Shown here one piece after another: positions 1 through 9,767 of a stretch of DNA of 64,000 nt. Made by a program: the position numbers and the translations under genes. This DNA is from Dietzia sp. NCCP-2495 (GTDB lineage Bacteria > Actinomycetota > Actinomycetes > Mycobacteriales > Mycobacteriaceae), in NCBI RefSeq assembly GCF_026011735.1, contig NZ_BRVN01000012.1:1-64000 (forward strand). Reading direction: 5' to 3'. The notes under the pieces were generated by a model. It was not told the DNA's origin. It worked only from the letters and a program-made list of their open reading frames with translations, and made no database searches. Numbering within the stretch: the first letter of the stretch is position 1; each line of letters starts with the position of its first letter.

Positions 1-96
1 ACGCGCGAGATCTACCATGCCCTGATCAACGACCTACAGGCTCGCGACCCCGCCACCCAAGCACCGACCACCGCCGACCTCGCCAAAGCCGCTTGA
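1..96 (+). CDS. C-terminal end of an unidentified protein (partial)
   Basis: An open frame runs from the first base to a TGA at 94-96 and gives the last 31 residues of a protein (begins TREIYHALIND, ends ADLAKAA). Its start lies outside the window. The charged, Ala-rich tail would suit the end of a transposase, but too little is visible to assign a family. No inverted repeat marking an element end was found before the next gene, whose stop is at 141 on the other strand. Confidence 0.45.
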   Translation, partial: TREIYHALINDLQARDPATQAPTTADLAKAA

Positions 97-140
97 CATC
101 CATAGGAGCATCCTCCCCGCCCCCGCCCCCGACATCGGGC

Positions 141-1598
141 TCAGTAGCCGCTCGACCCACCGCCGCCGGAGAACGACGCGTTGGAGTAGCTGCTGTTGGT
201 CGCACTCGACGCCGCCGACTGGGCGGCCTGCACGTCGTGGGCGTGCCAGCTCGACACAACGTAGTAGGGCACGAAGCCCTGGTATCCGTAGCCGGCGCGC
301 CAGTCGCGGTCGTACAGCCGCGGAGCGTGGCGATCGCCGGCGTCCTTCGCCTCCTCGACATCCGCCATCTCGCGGGCGCGGATGGCCTCCACGACGATCC
401 GGTAGTCCACCACGAGACGCGCGTAGCGGTCCATGAAGTCCGGCGCGGCGGTGTCGCGCGCGAGCTCGTCTCCCCGCGCGTCCAGCGCCCGGGCCTCGGC
501 CGCGAGCCGGGAGTCCTTCGTACCCAGGGCCGCGGCGAGCATGTCCTCGTGCAGCTCGCCGAGCTGGCGGCGGCGCGCGTCGGCGTCGCCCTGCTCCATG
601 CGGAACAGTTCGTCGATGTTCTTCTCGGCCGTCTCCATCTGGTCCACCGTCTCGTGCGCGCTGTCGATGTCGGCGGCGTGGGCGCGGAACTCGGAGTCCG
701 AGGAGTCCGGCCGCAGGTCACCGATACGGCCCATGACGGTGTCCAGGGCGAGGAAGCGGTCGCGGATGTCGGCCCACTGGGACCGCAGCTCGTCGTCGGC
801 CAGCGGGGAGGTGAGCGAGTTGGCGCGGATGTCCAGCCCGTCGAGTTCCCCGGCGACCCGCCCGTATTCGCGGGACACCCGGTCGTACCGCTCCCTCGCC
901 GTCGCCGCCTTCTTCTTCCGGTTAGCGGCGACACCCGCGCCGATTGCGCCCACGGCCACCACACCCGCGCCGCCGAGCGCCCACGGCAACCAGCCCGGCG
1001 CCCCCTCCCGCTCCGGCGCGAGCACGGTGGGATCGGCCGCCGCCTGCGCGCCCGAGAGCAGACCCACCGCGTGGTTCCCGCGGCGCATCGGGTCCTTCAT
1101 CGCCTCCAGCGAACCGTCGAGGTGGCGGCCCTCGAAGAGGTCGAGCGCCGCGCACACGTCGTCGCCACAGTAGATCCCCACGTCGCGGGACTCCGGGTCG
1201 TTGACCACGAGCAGCGCGCCCGGCGCCCACTTCTCGCGGTCGCCGGCGACGAGGTCGGGCCGGTCGGACTGCGCGAAACGCTCGGTGGTGTCGTTGAGGT
1301 TCTCGCCGCCGTCGTCGAAGGTCAGGAACACCACGCGGCGGACCTGGGGCGGGAACGAGATCCGCCCGGTCTCGGTGCGCAGGAGGTCCTCGTCGCCGGA
1401 TGAGAGGACGTCGGCCCGGTCGGTGATCTCCACCTCCACCGCCTGCTCCGGCTCGTCGGCGGTCGGCGCGGGGGCCTCGGCCGGCGCCTGGGCGTGCGCG
1501 ACGGAGCCGGGCGACCACGCGAGCATCGTCAGCAGCGCCGCGGCACCCGCGAGTGCCACGAGGAGTCGGATAAGGACGCGGGGCACGGGCCGGGTCAT
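141..1598 (-). CDS. Exported TPM/DUF5129-type membrane protein
   Basis: 485 residues. An N-terminal signal peptide or anchor (about residues 8-36, ending AHAQA) is followed by an extracytoplasmic TPM-like domain, a membrane helix at about 205-230 (WALGGAGVVAVGAIG), a long charged helical region and a Gly/Ser tail ending GGGGSSGY, as in TPM (YgcG-like) proteins. In Corynebacteriales such proteins are catalogued as DUF5129. The biochemical role is unknown; the TPM family is linked to envelope or membrane-protein maintenance. The ATG at 1598 was chosen because it begins the signal peptide and lies 6 nt after TACCCT (1610-1605), a leaderless arrangement. The gene is divergent from the membrane protein starting at 1677. 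Confidence 0.8.
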   Translation of the reverse strand: MTRPVPRVLIRLLVALAGAAALLTMLAWSPGSVAHAQAPAEAPAPTADEPEQAVEVEITDRADVLSSGDEDLLRTETGRISFPPQVRRVVFLTFDDGGENLNDTTERFAQSDRPDLVAGDREKWAPGALLVVNDPESRDVGIYCGDDVCAALDLFEGRHLDGSLEAMKDPMRRGNHAVGLLSGAQAAADPTVLAPEREGAPGWLPWALGGAGVVAVGAIGAGVAANRKKKAATARERYDRVSREYGRVAGELDGLDIRANSLTSPLADDELRSQWADIRDRFLALDTVMGRIGDLRPDSSDSEFRAHAADIDSAHETVDQMETAEKNIDELFRMEQGDADARRRQLGELHEDMLAAALGTKDSRLAAEARALDARGDELARDTAAPDFMDRYARLVVDYRIVVEAIRAREMADVEEAKDAGDRHAPRLYDRDWRAGYGYQGFVPYYVVSSWHAHDVQAAQSAASSATNSSYSNASFSGGGGSSGY

Positions 1599-1604
1599 GT
1601 CCTC

Positions 1605-1670
1605 AGGGTAGCTGCGGCGCTTCGCCCGCGACAGCCTCTCGGCGACCGACCCGACCGGGACCGTTACCGT
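1605..1670. promoter_or_regulatory. Back-to-back -10 elements of a divergent pair
   Basis: On the minus strand TACCCT (1610-1605) ends 6 nt before the ATG at 1598. On the plus strand TACCGT (1665-1670) ends 6 nt before the GTG at 1677. Both suit leaderless transcripts. No convincing -35 is visible for either. Confidence 0.5.
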
Positions 1671-1676
1671 GGTCCG

Positions 1677-2954
1677 GTGTTCCTGCTCGAAACGCTCATC
1701 GCCATCACCGTCGCCCTGACGACCGCCTTCGGCGGGCTCGTCGCCGAGGACCTGATCTCCCGCGACGCCGCGTGCACCGTCTCGGCCGTGCCCGATCTGT
1801 GGTCGGAGAACTGTACGTCGCCGTCGCGCCTGTGGTGGTTCCTCGGCACGTTGGCGGTGCTCGTGGTGGCCATGGCGCTGCGCTCGTGGCTCATCGCCCA
1901 CAACGGCACCCTCTACTACCTGCGGCTGCTGCCCGCGGAGAGCGCCGACCGCACCCGCGCCGCGGTGGACGTGGCCAACGCGCGCAGCCTGGACTTCCGG
2001 TCGGCGACCGGGTGGTTCGGAACGCACGGCGACGTGGTGGACCTGCGACGCGAGGTGGACCACGTGTCCGACGAGCTCGAGCGCGCGATGAACGACGACG
2101 ACGACGCCACCGGCTACGTCCTGGCGCCCAATCTCGCGTTCCCGGCCGCCCTCGCGGTGGGCTACGACGTGCTGCTGCGCGAGCGCACGCACCTCGCGGA
2201 GCTCCCCGCCGAGGCGCGGAAGCGGCGCCTGCCCGGGGGTGACACGGGCGTGCGGACGGTGTACTTCGACGACGGCGACGACACCTGGGCCGAGCGCCGC
2301 TGGCGGTCGCGCCGCGCGCAGGCCGACACCCAGCTCGCCCTGCACACGCTCGGCGCCGGAGCCCCTGACCGGGCGGCCGTCCGGCGCGTGTGGCTCTCGC
2401 TGCAGCTCGAGGGCGGCGGGCCGGTCTCAGAGATCGATGCGGGTCACCCCCTGCGTGAGACGTGTGAGGTGGTCGTGGTGGCGGGTCCCACCGCGAGTGG
2501 CGACGACGACGAGGGGGCCGCCCTCGTCCCGTGGACGCTGCCGGCCGGGCGCTGGGTGCCCGGTGCGAGCGGGCGACGCGTGGACCCGCGGGCGTTCGCG
2601 CGCCTGGTCGAGGAGCTCTCGGGAGTGGTGGAGCAGGTGCTCGACGACTACCCCGAGGCCGAGGTGCTGCTCACCGGACGGATGCCACGAACGGTGGCGT
2701 TCGCGCTGGGCTACGTGATCGCCCAGCGCAAGGACGACCGGATCGAGGGCAAGCGCGCGGCCCTGCACCCCACGCGCTCGGATGACACCCGCGCCGAACG
2801 CGCCCAGGCCGTGGCCGAGAACGAGGGGCTGAGCTCGCTGAGCCGCTTCTGGGACTCGGTCACGCCGGTGCTCGAGCACCTCGGCGAGGCCAAGCCCGCG
2901 CTCGTGCACGCGGCGCAGGACGCCGCGGCGGTCCGGAATCGCCGAATGCCCTGA
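1677..2954 (+). CDS. Two-helix membrane protein with SAVED-like C-terminal segment, function unknown
   Basis: 425 residues from a GTG at 1677, chosen because a hydrophobic helix begins at once (FLLETLIAITVALTTAFGG) and TACCGT lies 6 nt upstream. A second helix is at about 58-72 (WWFLGTLAVLVVAMAL); the remainder is predicted cytosolic. Near residues 335-360 an acidic strand leads into LLTGRMPRTVAFALGYVIAQ, which resembles the core of SAVED nucleotide-sensor domains (hydrophobic strand, small residue-Pro, then a helix with ALG). No cGAS/DncV-like nucleotidyltransferase is nearby, so a CBASS role is not supported by context. Family assignment stays open. Confidence 0.65.
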   Translation: MFLLETLIAITVALTTAFGGLVAEDLISRDAACTVSAVPDLWSENCTSPSRLWWFLGTLAVLVVAMALRSWLIAHNGTLYYLRLLPAESADRTRAAVDVANARSLDFRSATGWFGTHGDVVDLRREVDHVSDELERAMNDDDDATGYVLAPNLAFPAALAVGYDVLLRERTHLAELPAEARKRRLPGGDTGVRTVYFDDGDDTWAERRWRSRRAQADTQLALHTLGAGAPDRAAVRRVWLSLQLEGGGPVSEIDAGHPLRETCEVVVVAGPTASGDDDEGAALVPWTLPAGRWVPGASGRRVDPRAFARLVEELSGVVEQVLDDYPEAEVLLTGRMPRTVAFALGYVIAQRKDDRIEGKRAALHPTRSDDTRAERAQAVAENEGLSSLSRFWDSVTPVLEHLGEAKPALVHAAQDAAAVRNRRMP

Positions 2955-3000
2955 CCTGGACCGGACCCACCGGGGCGGGGCCGGGGAGGCGGGCGGAGGC

Positions 3001-4470
<1,470 letters not shown>

Positions 4471-4508
4471 CTACATAGTTGTCACCACAAAATTCACTTG
4501 TACACCAC

Positions 4509-4536
4509 TTGGTTTCACACGTTTCTTGGCTAACAT
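4509..4536 (+). promoter_or_regulatory. Candidate promoter of the exported amidase
   Basis: TTGGTT (4509-4514) and TAACAT (4531-4536) are separated by 16 bp in the least GC-rich part of the gap. Transcription would start near 4543, giving a leader of about 110 nt. Confidence 0.4.
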
Positions 4537-4655
4537 TGACCACGTTCGTCACATCCGTCCCATCTGTCGCGCCTCGGCGCGGTGGGCGAGGCGGAGTGGG
4601 AGAAGTGTCCCGTGGTTCGCACCGCGGAGCACCGACACCTGATCTGGAGAAGCCC

Positions 4656-6722
4656 TTGAGCACACGACGCCGCCCACTGCACTACAGCGGTCGACGCCGG
4701 ACCCTCGCCGTTGCGGTGGCGGTCGCGGCGTCCGTCGTCACCCCGATCGCCGTCTACGGGGCCGACCAGGCAACCGAATCCGGGGAGGACATCGCCACCA
4801 CCGCGAACTCCGGCCTGCCCACCGGCGAGGTCGAGGTCTCGCTCGCCGACGCGCCCGACGCCACCGGCGTGGACCGCGACGTCGCCGCAGGGTCAGGCCC
4901 CGTCAAGGAGATCACCTCCGAGACGCCGTTCACGATGATGGGCGTCACCTGGAAGGGCTCCCACCCGGACGCCGTGGCCAACGTCCGCGCGAAGGGCGCC
5001 GACGGCACGTGGGGCCCCTGGTACGAGGCCGAGTCGGTCGACGGCAAGAGCGAGACCACCAATGACACCGGCGGAACCGAACCCATCTACCTCGGCATGG
5101 ACGCCACGGCGGTACAGATCTCCCTCTCCGGCGTCGACATCGCCGACTCCTCGCTGGCCGACGCGCCCGACGCCTCCGAAGAGACCGCCGCCGACGCAGG
5201 CGATCCGGATCGCTTCGAGGTCGAGGCCGACGACACCGCGTCCGACGCCGCCGGGGCTGACGACGCCGCGCCCGCCGACAAGGACATCGCCGCCCGTTCC
5301 GACGCCCCCGCCGAGGCCGCACCCGAATCCCGCGAGTCGGTCGGCACGCCCCCGATCCCCACCCGGTTCGCGGACATCAAGCCGGTCGCCGAGACCTCCG
5401 AGCTCGACTCGGACTCCGCCTCCGACTCCGTTCAGGCCGTCCTGCTCTCGCCGGACAAGACCCCGACGCCCTCCCCTGAGCAGTTCGCCGACATCTCCGC
5501 CTCAGGCGACGGCACCTACGGCGACGTCGCGGTGAAGCAGCCGACGATCATCACCCGCTCCGGTTGGGGCGCGAATGAGTCGATGCGCTGTGGCTCACCG
5601 ACCTACGACCCCGATCTGGCCGCCGGCGTGGTCCACCACACCGCGGGCAGCAACAACTACTCCAAGGGCGACTCGGCGAGCATCGTCCGCGGCATCTACT
5701 CGTACCACGCGCGCACGCTGGGCTGGTGCGACGTGGGGTACAACGTGCTGGTCGACAAGTACGGCCAGGCCTTCGAGGGCCGCGCCGGCGGACTGTCCCG
5801 CAACGTACAGGGCGCCCACGCCGGTGGCTTCAACGGCAACACGTGGGGCATCTCGATGATGGGCGACTTCTCGACCGTGTCCCCGCCCGACGCCACCATC
5901 CGCAAGGTCGGCGAGATCCTCGGGTGGCGCCTGGCCGTGGCCGGCGTGGACCCCAAGGGCACCGACATGCACTACTCGGAGGGCACGTCCTACACGAAGT
6001 ACTCGTACGGAACCGGGGTCCGGCTGCCGAACATCTTCGCCCACCGCGACGTCGGCCTGACGAGCTGCCCCGGCAACGCGGGCTACGCCAAGATGGGCCA
6101 GATCCGCGACATCGCGGCCTCCTACGCCAAGGGTGGCGGCGGTGGCGGTGGCGGTGGCGGCGGCACCTCGCCGACCGCGCCCGGCACCACTCCGCCGTCC
6201 ACCGGTCGTGACGAGACCAGCGGCAACGGCTCGACCATCCCCGGCCTGTCCAAGTCGGCCATCCAGACGGCCGTCACCTCGGCGCTGCGCAGCGCCCTCA
6301 CCGGGCAGAGGGTCGACGTCAAGGAACTGACCAGCATCCTCAGCAGTGGCGTGTCCCTCAAGGACATCCCCCTCGGCGGCGGCTCGGTCGGCGACATGGT
6401 CGGAGGCGACATCGGTGATCTCGTGAAGAAGTTCGCCGGCCCACTGGGCAAGGTCCTGTCCGGGATCCAGAAGTTCGGCAATGTCTCGCTGGTCAAGACC
6501 GAGAACGGCGCCGTGTACTCCTCCCCCGAGACCGGTGCGCACCCCGTGTGGGGCGTGATAGGCGATGCCTGGGCCGCCCAGGGCTTCGAGCACGGACCGC
6601 TCGGCCTGCCGACCTCCACCGAGACCGAGCGCCCCGACGGCACCGTCGCGCAGCGATTCGCCGGCGGCACCCTGGTCTTCGACCCGGCCACCAAGGAGAT
6701 CTCCGTGGAGCCCAGCCGCTGA
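4656..6722 (+). CDS. Exported PGRP-type N-acetylmuramoyl-L-alanine amidase with LGFP repeat
   Basis: 688 residues from a TTG at 4656 preceded by GGAGA; the start gives a basic N-terminus and one export helix (TLAVAVAVAASVVTPIAV). After an acidic Ala/Asp-rich stretch (to about 275), the amidase_2/PGRP domain spans roughly 295-490. Zinc ligands are visible as VVHHTAG, FAHRDVG and TSCPG. A polyglycine linker (9 Gly, DNA 6133-6165), a Pro/Thr stretch and a helical segment follow. A C-terminal LGFP-type repeat (VIGDAWAAQGFEHGPLGLPTS) ends the protein; such repeats bind the arabinogalactan or mycomembrane layer. It is the counterpart of M. tuberculosis Rv3811. It likely cleaves the amide between muramic acid and L-Ala in peptidoglycan. 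Confidence 0.9.
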   Translation: MSTRRRPLHYSGRRRTLAVAVAVAASVVTPIAVYGADQATESGEDIATTANSGLPTGEVEVSLADAPDATGVDRDVAAGSGPVKEITSETPFTMMGVTWKGSHPDAVANVRAKGADGTWGPWYEAESVDGKSETTNDTGGTEPIYLGMDATAVQISLSGVDIADSSLADAPDASEETAADAGDPDRFEVEADDTASDAAGADDAAPADKDIAARSDAPAEAAPESRESVGTPPIPTRFADIKPVAETSELDSDSASDSVQAVLLSPDKTPTPSPEQFADISASGDGTYGDVAVKQPTIITRSGWGANESMRCGSPTYDPDLAAGVVHHTAGSNNYSKGDSASIVRGIYSYHARTLGWCDVGYNVLVDKYGQAFEGRAGGLSRNVQGAHAGGFNGNTWGISMMGDFSTVSPPDATIRKVGEILGWRLAVAGVDPKGTDMHYSEGTSYTKYSYGTGVRLPNIFAHRDVGLTSCPGNAGYAKMGQIRDIAASYAKGGGGGGGGGGGTSPTAPGTTPPSTGRDETSGNGSTIPGLSKSAIQTAVTSALRSALTGQRVDVKELTSILSSGVSLKDIPLGGGSVGDMVGGDIGDLVKKFAGPLGKVLSGIQKFGNVSLVKTENGAVYSSPETGAHPVWGVIGDAWAAQGFEHGPLGLPTSTETERPDGTVAQRFAGGTLVFDPATKEISVEPSR

Positions 6723-6755
6723 CGGACCCCAGACCCGCGGATCGGCTCCCACCAG

Positions 6756-6793
6756 GTGTGCCCGCCTCGTCCCAGTAGGGGAGGCGGGCACAC
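6756..6793 (+). terminator. Rho-independent-like hairpin after the amidase gene
   Basis: A perfect 13-bp stem (6756-6768 with 6781-6793) encloses a 12-nt loop, 34 nt after the stop codon. There is no U tract, which is usual at this GC content. Confidence 0.75.
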
Positions 6794-6937
6794 CGGGGAA
6801 GTGGTGGGGACCGGTCCGCACCCATGTGACACCACATCGCGCATCCGATGCCGTCGCCGATCCCGGCGGCGGCATCGGTCGATTCGCCTCGCCGTGCTGC
6901 CTCGTCCGGTGTACTCCGGGGAAGGACGGAGGCTCCC

Positions 6938-7381
6938 ATGACACGGACACAGAACGAGTACGACGCCGCCCTCCAGCAGGCGCGAACCGGATTCGACGAG
7001 GGCGGGATCCCGATCGGCGCGGCTCTCTGGCGTGACGGCGAATTGCTGGGCGCGGGCCGTAACCGGCGGATGCAGCGCGGCAGCGCGATCCTCCACGGCG
7101 AGATCGACTGTCTGGACCACGTCGGTCGATTGGCCGACTACCGGGACTGCACGCTCTACACGACCCTGTCGCCGTGTTCGATGTGCGCCGGGGCGATAGC
7201 CCTCTTCCAGATCCCCGCAGTGGTGATCGGCGAGGCACGGACGTTCCCGGGCGAGATCGAGTTCCTCCGCGATCGCGGTGTGCGTGTCGAGGTCCTGGAC
7301 GACCCCGTGGCCGCCGAGCTCCTCACCCGGTTCGCCGCCGAGAACCCTGCGGCGTGGTCGGAGGACATCGGCGGGAGGTGA
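6938..7381 (+). CDS. Cytosine/cytidine deaminase-family enzyme (yeast-type cytosine deaminase-like)
   Basis: 147 residues. Zinc-dependent deaminase fold: the ligand and proton shuttle appear as HGEIDCL (His and Glu) and the cysteine pair as SPCSMCAGA. The HGE form, rather than HAE, together with LYTTLSPC and VVIGEA, is typical of fungal-type cytosine deaminases that convert cytosine to uracil in pyrimidine salvage. The ATG at 6938 has GGACGGAGG upstream. Exact substrate (cytosine, guanine or another base) is inferred only from these motifs. It stands alone between a terminator and a convergent HAD gene. Confidence 0.8.
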   Translation: MTRTQNEYDAALQQARTGFDEGGIPIGAALWRDGELLGAGRNRRMQRGSAILHGEIDCLDHVGRLADYRDCTLYTTLSPCSMCAGAIALFQIPAVVIGEARTFPGEIEFLRDRGVRVEVLDDPVAAELLTRFAAENPAAWSEDIGGR

Positions 7382-7402
7382 CCGCCGCCCCGACCATCAC
7401 GC

Positions 7403-8302
7403 CTAGGTCCACCAGCGGCGCAGGACGTGGGCCAGGCCCGCGTCGTCGTTGCTGAGCGTGACCTCGTCCGCGACAGCGCGGACCGACGGGATCGCGTTGC
7501 CCATCGCCACACCGTGGTCGGCCCACCGCAGCATCTCCACGTCGTTCGGCATGTCGCCGAACGCCACGGTCACCGGGACGACGGGGGCAGCGGCGCCACG
7601 AGCACCTTCCCCACCAACACCTTCCCTGTCAGCCGCGCCACCGCTCGCCGGAACCAGCACCGACCCACCGGATAACTCTCCGGACGTGAGCAGACCCAGT
7701 CCACTGGCCTTGGTGACGCCGCGGGGTGCGAACTCGATGAGGCCGTCGGTCGTCGAATAGGTCACGTCCGCCAGGTGCTCGACGGCGCCGGAAACCGCAG
7801 CCGCCATGTCGGCACTCGACATACCCGGCATCCGGGCGAGGAGCTTGAGCACCGGCTCGGACAGCACCTCGTCGTGCCCCACCTCGAGATGCTCGATGCT
7901 GATCCACGCGTGCTCGTAGTCGGGACTCGCGACGAACTGTGCGTCCGCCGCGTCCCGTCCGAGCCGCTCGGCCGCGATCCCGCATCCCGGTAGCCGTTCC
8001 CCGAGGACCTGGTCGAGCTCGACCAACACGTCCGTCTGCAGCAGTGTCGACGAGAGGAACTCACCCGAGTCGGTGTCCATGATCACGGCGCCGTTCGCGC
8101 ACACCGCCAGTGGCGCGAACGGGAGCTGGTCGACGATCTGCGACATCCACCGCGGCGGCCGCCCCGTGGCCAGCACGAAGGTCGCACCGCTCGCCGCGAT
8201 GTCCTCGATGACGGCCAGGTTGGCGGCGGGGACGAGGTGATCGTTGCCGATCAGCGTGCCGTCGACGTCCGTGGCGACGAGGAGAGGTCTGGATGCGGTC
8301 AC
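7403..8302 (-). CDS. Cof-type HAD-superfamily hydrolase
   Basis: 299 residues. Motif I is DVDGTL near residue 12 (nucleophile Asp); motif II is the TGR at about 46-48. Motif IV is near the C-terminus as FGDMPNDVEMLRWADHGVAM. The large cap between them marks the Cof subfamily, which dephosphorylates small phosphorylated metabolites; the substrate cannot be told. The GTG start at 8302 overlaps the stop of plsC by 4 nt (GTGA), so the two genes are translationally coupled, and both resemble neighbours in the M. tuberculosis Rv3813c-Rv3816c cluster. Confidence 0.88.
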   Translation of the reverse strand: MTASRPLLVATDVDGTLIGNDHLVPAANLAVIEDIAASGATFVLATGRPPRWMSQIVDQLPFAPLAVCANGAVIMDTDSGEFLSSTLLQTDVLVELDQVLGERLPGCGIAAERLGRDAADAQFVASPDYEHAWISIEHLEVGHDEVLSEPVLKLLARMPGMSSADMAAAVSGAVEHLADVTYSTTDGLIEFAPRGVTKASGLGLLTSGELSGGSVLVPASGGAADREGVGGEGARGAAAPVVPVTVAFGDMPNDVEMLRWADHGVAMGNAIPSVRAVADEVTLSNDDAGLAHVLRRWWT

Positions 8303-9210
8303 CGGATGTCCGGGCCTCCCGTCACAGGGTCGCCGTCGTCCGTCTCACGGGGCTCTTCGGACCGCGTCGGGGCACCACCGGCCTTCGCCGCCCGATCGTC
8401 GGGCGCGACCCCGTTCGCGGCGTCCTTCTCCGCCCGGCGTCGCAGACGCTCGGCGTGCGCGGCCTCGTCCAGCGCCGTGGCCTCATCCAGTGTCGGAGCC
8501 GATCCGCCGAGCCGGACCGGGACCCAGTTCGCCCCGGCGGGGTAGGGCCCGTGGCGGCGGGCGTACTCGTCCTGGAGCTTCTCCAGCGTGGCCTGCATCT
8601 GCGAACGGATCTGTGCAGTGCACTCGTCCACGGGCTCATACGCCGTGATGGGCTCACTGACCTCCATCATGATGGGCACCTTGGGACGCAGCAGCTTCTT
8701 GGGCAGCCCCTTGCTCCACACGCGCTGCGATCCCCAGATCGTGACCGTGAGGATCGGGACATCGGCCGCGAGGGCCATCCGGACAGCACCGGACTTGAAA
8801 TCCTTGATCTCGAAGCTGCGACTGATCGTGGCCTCGGGGAACACACCGACGAGTTCACCGGCGCGCAGCCGCGAGACCGCCTCGTCGAACGACTCCTTCC
8901 CGGCCGCACGATCGACCGGGATGTGCTTCATCTTGCGCATCACGGGGCCACCGACAGGGTGATCGAAGACCTCTGCCTTGGCCATGTACCGGATGAACCG
9001 CTTGTGCTCGCGCGCCGGGATCCCGGCGTAGACGAAGTCGAAGTAGCCGGTGTGATTGATCATCACGACCGCGCCGCCTCGCGCCGGGAAGTTCTGCTCC
9101 CCGCTCATGCTGATCTTCAGCCCCTGGATCCTGAACAGTAGGCGTGCGAATCCGATAATCCCCGTATAGAAGAGCTCCACGCCCCACAGAGTAGCGGCCC
9201 AGTACGACAC
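8299..9210 (-). CDS. plsC: 1-acyl-sn-glycerol-3-phosphate acyltransferase family protein
   Basis: 303 residues. The acyltransferase motifs are present: NHTGYFD (HX4D, about 52-58) and FPEATIS (about 134-140). It would acylate lysophosphatidic acid or a related lysolipid at the inner membrane. The C-terminal 70 residues are charged and probably disordered. The GTG start at 9210 was chosen because TACATT lies 8 nt upstream (leaderless) and the frame gives a complete N-terminal amphipathic segment; a GTG nine codons later is the alternative. First gene of a two-gene operon with the HAD hydrolase. Confidence 0.85.
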   Translation of the reverse strand: MSYWAATLWGVELFYTGIIGFARLLFRIQGLKISMSGEQNFPARGGAVVMINHTGYFDFVYAGIPAREHKRFIRYMAKAEVFDHPVGGPVMRKMKHIPVDRAAGKESFDEAVSRLRAGELVGVFPEATISRSFEIKDFKSGAVRMALAADVPILTVTIWGSQRVWSKGLPKKLLRPKVPIMMEVSEPITAYEPVDECTAQIRSQMQATLEKLQDEYARRHGPYPAGANWVPVRLGGSAPTLDEATALDEAAHAERLRRRAEKDAANGVAPDDRAAKAGGAPTRSEEPRETDDGDPVTGGPDIR

Positions 9211-9218
9211 CGAGTGTC

Positions 9219-9228
9219 AATGTAGGTT
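9219..9228. promoter_or_regulatory. Overlapping divergent -10 elements (plsC / thioesterase)
   Basis: The plus-strand bases 9219-9224 (AATGTA) read TACATT on the minus strand, 8 nt before the plsC GTG. TAGGTT (9223-9228) lies 7 nt before the thioesterase GTG at 9236. The two hexamers share the TA at 9223-9224, so the two start sites are only about 25 bp apart. Confidence 0.5.
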
Positions 9229-9235
9229 CAGCCCT

Positions 9236-9751
9236 GTGAATGACGTCCCCTCAGACACCGTCGATCCAGATTCGCACAGCCGCCGCTACTCCTGGGCCCC
9301 GAGCCCTGAGGACCCCGCCGAACGCGTGCATGCGGGCCTGGACGCCCTCGAGAAGATCATCCGCGGTGAGCGTCACCTCTCCCCTGGCGCGCACACTCTC
9401 GGACTCACGCTCATTGCCGCGTCCGAGGGAACGGTGACCATGACCGCGACGCCCGGCCAGTGGGCGTTGAACGCCGGCGGCACGGTCCACGGTGGGATCG
9501 TCTCCGGGTGGGTCGACTCCGCCCTCGGCTACGCCACGGCCTCGGTCGTCGAACCCGGCGTCGGCTACACCACGCTCGACCTCACGGTCCGCTATATCCG
9601 TGCACTCCGGCTGGACCGGACGCCGGCGACGATCTCTGCCGAGGTGCAACACGTGGGCCGCTCGACGTCGGTGGTCCAGGTGGAGGTCACCGACACCGAC
9701 GGCCGCAGGTGCGCCAGTGCGAGTGGCGTGATGATGCTGTTCCGCCCCTGA
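9236..9751 (+). CDS. PaaI/YbgC-type hotdog thioesterase
   Basis: 171 residues. The hotdog signature with active-site region GGTVHGGIVSGWVDSALGYA is followed by the TTLDLTVRYIRAL strand, typical of acyl-CoA thioesterases of the PaaI group. It hydrolyses an acyl-CoA or aryl-CoA; the substrate is unknown. The GTG at 9236 lies 7 nt after TAGGTT. Divergent from plsC, so lipid turnover is a reasonable but unproven context. Its stop lies 16 nt from the convergent serS stop. Confidence 0.85.
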   Translation: MNDVPSDTVDPDSHSRRYSWAPSPEDPAERVHAGLDALEKIIRGERHLSPGAHTLGLTLIAASEGTVTMTATPGQWALNAGGTVHGGIVSGWVDSALGYATASVVEPGVGYTTLDLTVRYIRALRLDRTPATISAEVQHVGRSTSVVQVEVTDTDGRRCASASGVMMLFRP

Positions 9752-9767
9752 CCCGTACGCGATTCGC

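Noticed and set aside
1-96. Firm transposase call for the partial gene
   Set aside because: Only 31 residues are visible and no terminal inverted repeat follows, so a family cannot be supported.
1677-2954. CBASS effector call for the two-helix protein
   Set aside because: Only a short motif resembles SAVED, and no CD-NTase, E1/E2 or JAB gene is present in the window; kept only as a low-confidence finding.
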